A stretch of DNA of 8,645 bases, taken from the NCBI GenBank assembly GCA_020629895.1, contig JAHDCM010000135.1, positions 1-8,645 of the forward strand, given 5' to 3'. Of this stretch, positions 6,946-8,645 are shown piece after piece. Position numbers and translations under genes: made by a program. The stretch's first letter is position 1; the number at the start of each line of letters is the position of its first letter. The notes under the pieces were generated by a model. That model was not told the DNA's origin, did no database searches, and saw nothing but the letters and a program-made list of their open reading frames with translations. This DNA is from Bacteroidota bacterium. Its GTDB lineage: Bacteria; Bacteroidota; Bacteroidia; Chitinophagales; UBA2359.

Positions 6946-7908
6946 ATGACCAAAAATCTGTTCAAGTACAATTATATTATACAGCAAATACCTTCGAACC
7001 AATATTCTACCGCCATCCTAATATTGTCTATTTTAGAGTTGGCGAATCGGCAATATTACCAAACAACAAAAGCATATCTCACTCCTCATTTTGTGGCGAC
7101 CACACTAAAAAATTGGGATATATTAGTCCACCATTCTGTTCCATTCTCTTTTACTTCTAGCTTTTTATCATTACAACAGCTTGGCTTATTTCAAATGGTA
7201 GCCAATCCCAACTTTGATCGCTTGTTACAAAAGCCTCAACTCATTGAGCATATTCATCACTTGGATATGGCTCTCCATCATATCGTATTTCATCCTGACT
7301 TTTATACGCTACTTCAAAATAAGGAAAGTCGTCACTACCTCACCACCCAATTGTTAGAACGTTTTTTTCCAGAAACGGCTCCTTTATTTCACCGTCCCAA
7401 TCATATCATCAAGGAACAGCTACAAACTATTCAAAAAATATTGGTCGAAAGTTCTAGTGTTGATTATTGTGCAGCTTATCCCGATTTGCCTCGTCTTCAG
7501 CAGTATCTACACCAAGCACTTTCTAAACGATTATTATTAAAATCTTATCATCAAACTTGTTGCGTTTCAGAATTGTCTATTCCAGATGGCACACAAGTTG
7601 GTTTGGTAAATGCTTGCTATATTCGCTCTTATCGCAACACAAAAGATTATACGGTTTCTAATGGTCTTTGTATGACGCCTACCCTATACCAAGCTTTTCA
7701 CCAGGGACTGTTTTGTATCGACCAAAATTATAAGGTTCGATTATCTAATAAAATAGCTGAGTTTCCGCAAAGTGAACGTTGGCTGAAATTGGAGGGGAAA
7801 AAGATTTTACTTCCTAAAAAAGAAGCTTACTACCCTTCACTAGAACAGTTGAAGTGGCATGAGGAGGAAGTGTTTATACAACGACGAGGAAGGCGGCAAA
7901 AAACATAA
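6946..7908 (+). CDS. HNH restriction-endonuclease family protein, probably inactive
   Basis: A 320-aa protein with the layout I know from Bacteroidota HNH proteins of the predicted restriction endonuclease type (COG3440-like): an alpha-helical N-terminal domain of about 190 residues, then an HNH_2-type nuclease domain (about 198-310). Supporting landmarks are LTPHFVATTLKNW (45-57), ERFFPET (138-144), CCVSEL (205-210), SNGL (238-241), GLFCID (254-259) and LLPKKEAYYPSLEQLKWH (288-305). The key catalytic positions differ from the family: AC(H)I reads ACYI (Tyr225), and the LHxAFD motif reads LYQAFH (Tyr248, His252). The N-terminal HKP motif before the LLL stretch reads YST (20-22). The frame is otherwise intact. 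The ATG at 6946 gives the usual distance to the N-terminal motif; an in-frame TTG at 6898 would add 16 residues and is less likely. Active members cut modified or foreign DNA; cleavage by this one is doubtful. Confidence 0.8.
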   Translation: MTKNLFKYNYIIQQIPSNQYSTAILILSILELANRQYYQTTKAYLTPHFVATTLKNWDILVHHSVPFSFTSSFLSLQQLGLFQMVANPNFDRLLQKPQLIEHIHHLDMALHHIVFHPDFYTLLQNKESRHYLTTQLLERFFPETAPLFHRPNHIIKEQLQTIQKILVESSSVDYCAAYPDLPRLQQYLHQALSKRLLLKSYHQTCCVSELSIPDGTQVGLVNACYIRSYRNTKDYTVSNGLCMTPTLYQAFHQGLFCIDQNYKVRLSNKIAEFPQSERWLKLEGKKILLPKKEAYYPSLEQLKWHEEEVFIQRRGRRQKT

Positions 7909-7965
7909 ACACACATTTATTTTTTTGCCTATCCCCTCAATAGCTTCGATGTATTATTTAAAAGC

Positions 7966-7998
7966 AAAAAGCCTGACAGTCGTTGACTATCAGGCTTT
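7966..7998 (-). terminator. Intrinsic terminator of tRNA-Phe
   Basis: aaagcctga (7968-7976) pairs with tcaggcttt (7990-7998), and inside, after one mismatch, agtc pairs with gact around the loop gtt. On the minus strand the stem is followed by five T (7966-7970, sharing stem bases). It begins 12 nt after the encoded CCA of the tRNA. The gene at 6946-7908 converges on it from the other side and may also use it, although the plus-strand tail (ctttgttagtttt) is weaker. Confidence 0.85.
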
Positions 7999-8009
7999 GT
8001 TAGTTTTGG

Positions 8010-8085
8010 TGGTGGTGCGGGACGGAATCGAACCGCCGACACAAGGATTTTCAGTCCTTTGCTCTACCAACTGAGCTACCGCACC
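8010..8085 (-). tRNA. tRNA-Phe (anticodon GAA)
   Basis: A complete 76-nt cloverleaf on the minus strand. The acceptor stem GGTGCGG pairs with CCGCACC, followed by discriminator A and an encoded CCA (8010-8012). The D arm reads GCTCAGTTGGTAGAGC. The anticodon stem AAGGA/TCCTT encloses CTGAAAA, giving anticodon GAA. The T arm contains GGTTCGATTCC. It decodes UUC and UUU. It is flanked by its own promoter candidate and terminator, so it is a single-gene unit. No integrase or direct repeat of its 3' end was seen in the window, so there is no sign that it serves as an attachment site. Confidence 0.98.
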
Positions 8086-8131
8086 AGTTAAAAAGTAAGC
8101 AATTAATTACCGACTTCCTCCAAAAGTGGCG

Positions 8132-8162
8132 TAAAGGTAAACTCTTTTTTTACTTTATGCAA
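8132..8162 (-). promoter_or_regulatory. Candidate promoter of tRNA-Phe
   Basis: On the minus strand TTG (8160-8162), a 20-nt spacer and TACCTTTA (8132-8139) match the Bacteroidota consensus TTG-N19-21-TAnnTTTG except for the last base. The predicted start lies near 8125, leaving a leader of about 40 nt before the tRNA. An A/T-rich stretch just upstream (8163-8190) could act as an activating element. Confidence 0.55.
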
Positions 8163-8180
8163 TATTTAGTGTAAAAAAAG
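8144..8180. repeat. 10-bp inverted repeat spanning the tRNA promoter -33 region
   Basis: ctttttttac (8144-8153) and gtaaaaaaag (8171-8180) are perfect inverted copies around a 17-nt loop that contains the TTG box. A-tract and T-tract arms bend DNA. The arrangement may be functional at this stable-RNA promoter or may simply reflect AT-rich sequence. Confidence 0.5.
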
Positions 8181-8306
8181 TTTTTTTTATCTGAGAGGCT
8201 GATAAGCCAGCGGCTTTGTAAGTACCTATGCAAAAGCGATTCATTTTATAATAAGTACATGGACAGAAATTGTTCGACATTTTTTGAGGTGCGAACCCAT
8301 CCCCAA

Positions 8307-8323
8307 CCCCTCTACTGGAGGGG
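8307..8323. repeat. Short perfect hairpin, cccctc/gagggg
   Basis: Six-bp arms at 8307-8312 and 8318-8323 surround tactg. The preceding cccatccccaacccc makes it look like a common interspersed hairpin repeat. There is no T-run after either arm, so a terminator role is unlikely. Confidence 0.6.
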
Positions 8324-8414
8324 AGTTATCTCAACGTAATACGCTGATTTTTTGTAGAAAAACTTTTGTCTAGGCACTTAAACCATACATAATAGTGAGG
8401 TTGAAGACAGCATT

Positions 8415-8512
8415 TTTTATGGAACCATAAAAGAAATGAAAGTACATCTAAGAGCTTTCATAAAAGGATTCAAGAGAAGATGAAGTGCATATAAGAGTTG
8501 TCTTCGACAACT
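8415..8512. other. Cluster of three hairpins, possible structured RNA
   Basis: Three perfect stems follow one another within 100 bp: ttttatgg/ccataaaa (8415-8422, 8425-8432), atgaaag/ctttcat (8436-8442, 8455-8461) and agttgtc/gacaact around ttc (8496-8502, 8506-8512). Coding potential is absent on both strands. Such spacing suggests a folded RNA or a repeat remnant, but I recognise no family and see no promoter or terminator. Confidence 0.3.
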
Positions 8513-8568
8513 AGTATAATGTGAGACGAAAGGACAATCAGCCTAGACGCTGAAATTTGTCGGATAAA

Positions 8569-8590
8569 CCACCAGCGATGACGCTGGCGG
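8569..8590. repeat. 9-bp hairpin with GC-rich stem
   Basis: ccaccagcg (8569-8577) and cgctggcgg (8582-8590) pair at 8 of 9 positions around atga. The odd pair is a G-U wobble if read from the minus strand, so a minus-strand RNA would fold better. It is markedly GC-richer than the neighbouring sequence. Confidence 0.6.
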
Positions 8591-8600
8591 CAACCCTTCG

Positions 8601-8635
8601 TCGCACATCGCACCTAGTACATCGCACATTCACCG
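8601..8635. repeat. Degenerate 7-bp tandem repeat (tcgcaca)
   Basis: The tract reads tcgcaca, tcgcacc, tagtaca, tcgcaca, ttcaccg in phase. Two of the five units match exactly and one differs by a single base. A short decayed heptanucleotide array is the simplest reading. It leads directly into the gcgtgagggat motif at the window edge. Confidence 0.6.
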
Positions 8636-8645
8636 CGTGAGGGAT
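8635..8645. repeat. Edge of a second copy of the dispersed repeat (truncated)
   Basis: gcgtgagggat here is the exact inverted copy of 5202-5212. The sequence ends before homology beyond 11 bp can be tested. Confidence 0.4.

Larger units (their letters stand above)
8163..8645. other. Gene-free right end of the window, rich in short stem-loops
   Basis: About 480 bp without a credible reading frame; the longest candidates seen by eye are about 15 codons. It contains aagcc/ggctt (8204-8216) and cccctc/gagggg (8307-8323), the latter inside a cccatccccaacccc context typical of interspersed Bacteroidota repeats. Further right are the hairpin cluster at 8415-8512, the hairpin at 8569-8590 and the 7-bp tract at 8601-8635. 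No promoter, tRNA or known RNA family was recognised. Confidence 0.5.

Noticed and set aside
7859..8074. 71-codon frame across the end of the HNH-like gene and tRNA-Phe
   Set aside because: It runs through the terminator and antisense to a complete tRNA, so it is not credible as a gene.
8010..8085. tRNA-Phe as an integration site of a genomic island
   Set aside because: No integrase and no duplicated tRNA 3' end was seen on either side.
8386..8645. Group II intron or retron RNA
   Set aside because: No domain V motif, no reverse transcriptase and no convincing terminal stem pairing is present within the window.

Overview
The window is a low-GC bacterial chromosome segment that looks like Bacteroidota. 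This rests on TTG-N20-TAnnTTTx promoter-like elements, weak or absent Shine-Dalgarno sequences, short hairpin-rich intergenic repeats, and the protein family features. A Saprospiria-type genome such as Aureispira is a guess from the style of the intergenic repeats; no marker gene here settles the genus.

Layout from left to right. (1) 1-412 is non-coding: three tandem copies of a 67/68-bp hairpin-bearing unit, then a stretch with two further inverted repeats. (2) 413-4993, minus strand, is a full-length glutamate synthase large subunit (gltB), about 1526 aa, with intact catalytic and cofactor motifs. No small subunit gene (gltD) lies next to it in this window. (3) 5025-5212 holds a long near-perfect hairpin fused to a block of GC-rich, dispersed-repeat-like sequence immediately upstream of gltB. 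(4) 5213-5702 is AT-rich spacer with a 15-bp palindrome and a promoter candidate for the next gene. (5) 5703-6647, plus strand, encodes a secreted 314-aa protein of unknown function. (6) 6790-6891 holds a 14-bp inverted repeat flanked by 10-bp direct repeats, resembling a miniature insertion. (7) 6946-7908, plus strand, encodes a 320-aa protein with the architecture of HNH restriction-type endonucleases, but with the expected catalytic histidines replaced by tyrosines. (8) 8010-8085, minus strand, is tRNA-Phe(GAA) with encoded CCA, its own promoter candidate and a hairpin terminator. (9) 8163-8645 has no gene but contains several hairpins, a degenerate 7-bp tandem tract, and the start of a repeat whose 11-bp edge also occurs near gltB.

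The genes do not form one functional unit. gltB (nitrogen assimilation) and the secreted-protein gene diverge; the secreted-protein and HNH-like genes share a direction but are separated by about 300 bp; the HNH-like gene and tRNA-Phe converge. The points most worth a second look are the apparently inactive but intact HNH-family protein, the miniature-element-like structure in front of it, the tandem hairpin repeats, the repeat block at the 5' end of gltB, and the unexplained structured region at the right edge. I found no convincing new multi-gene system.
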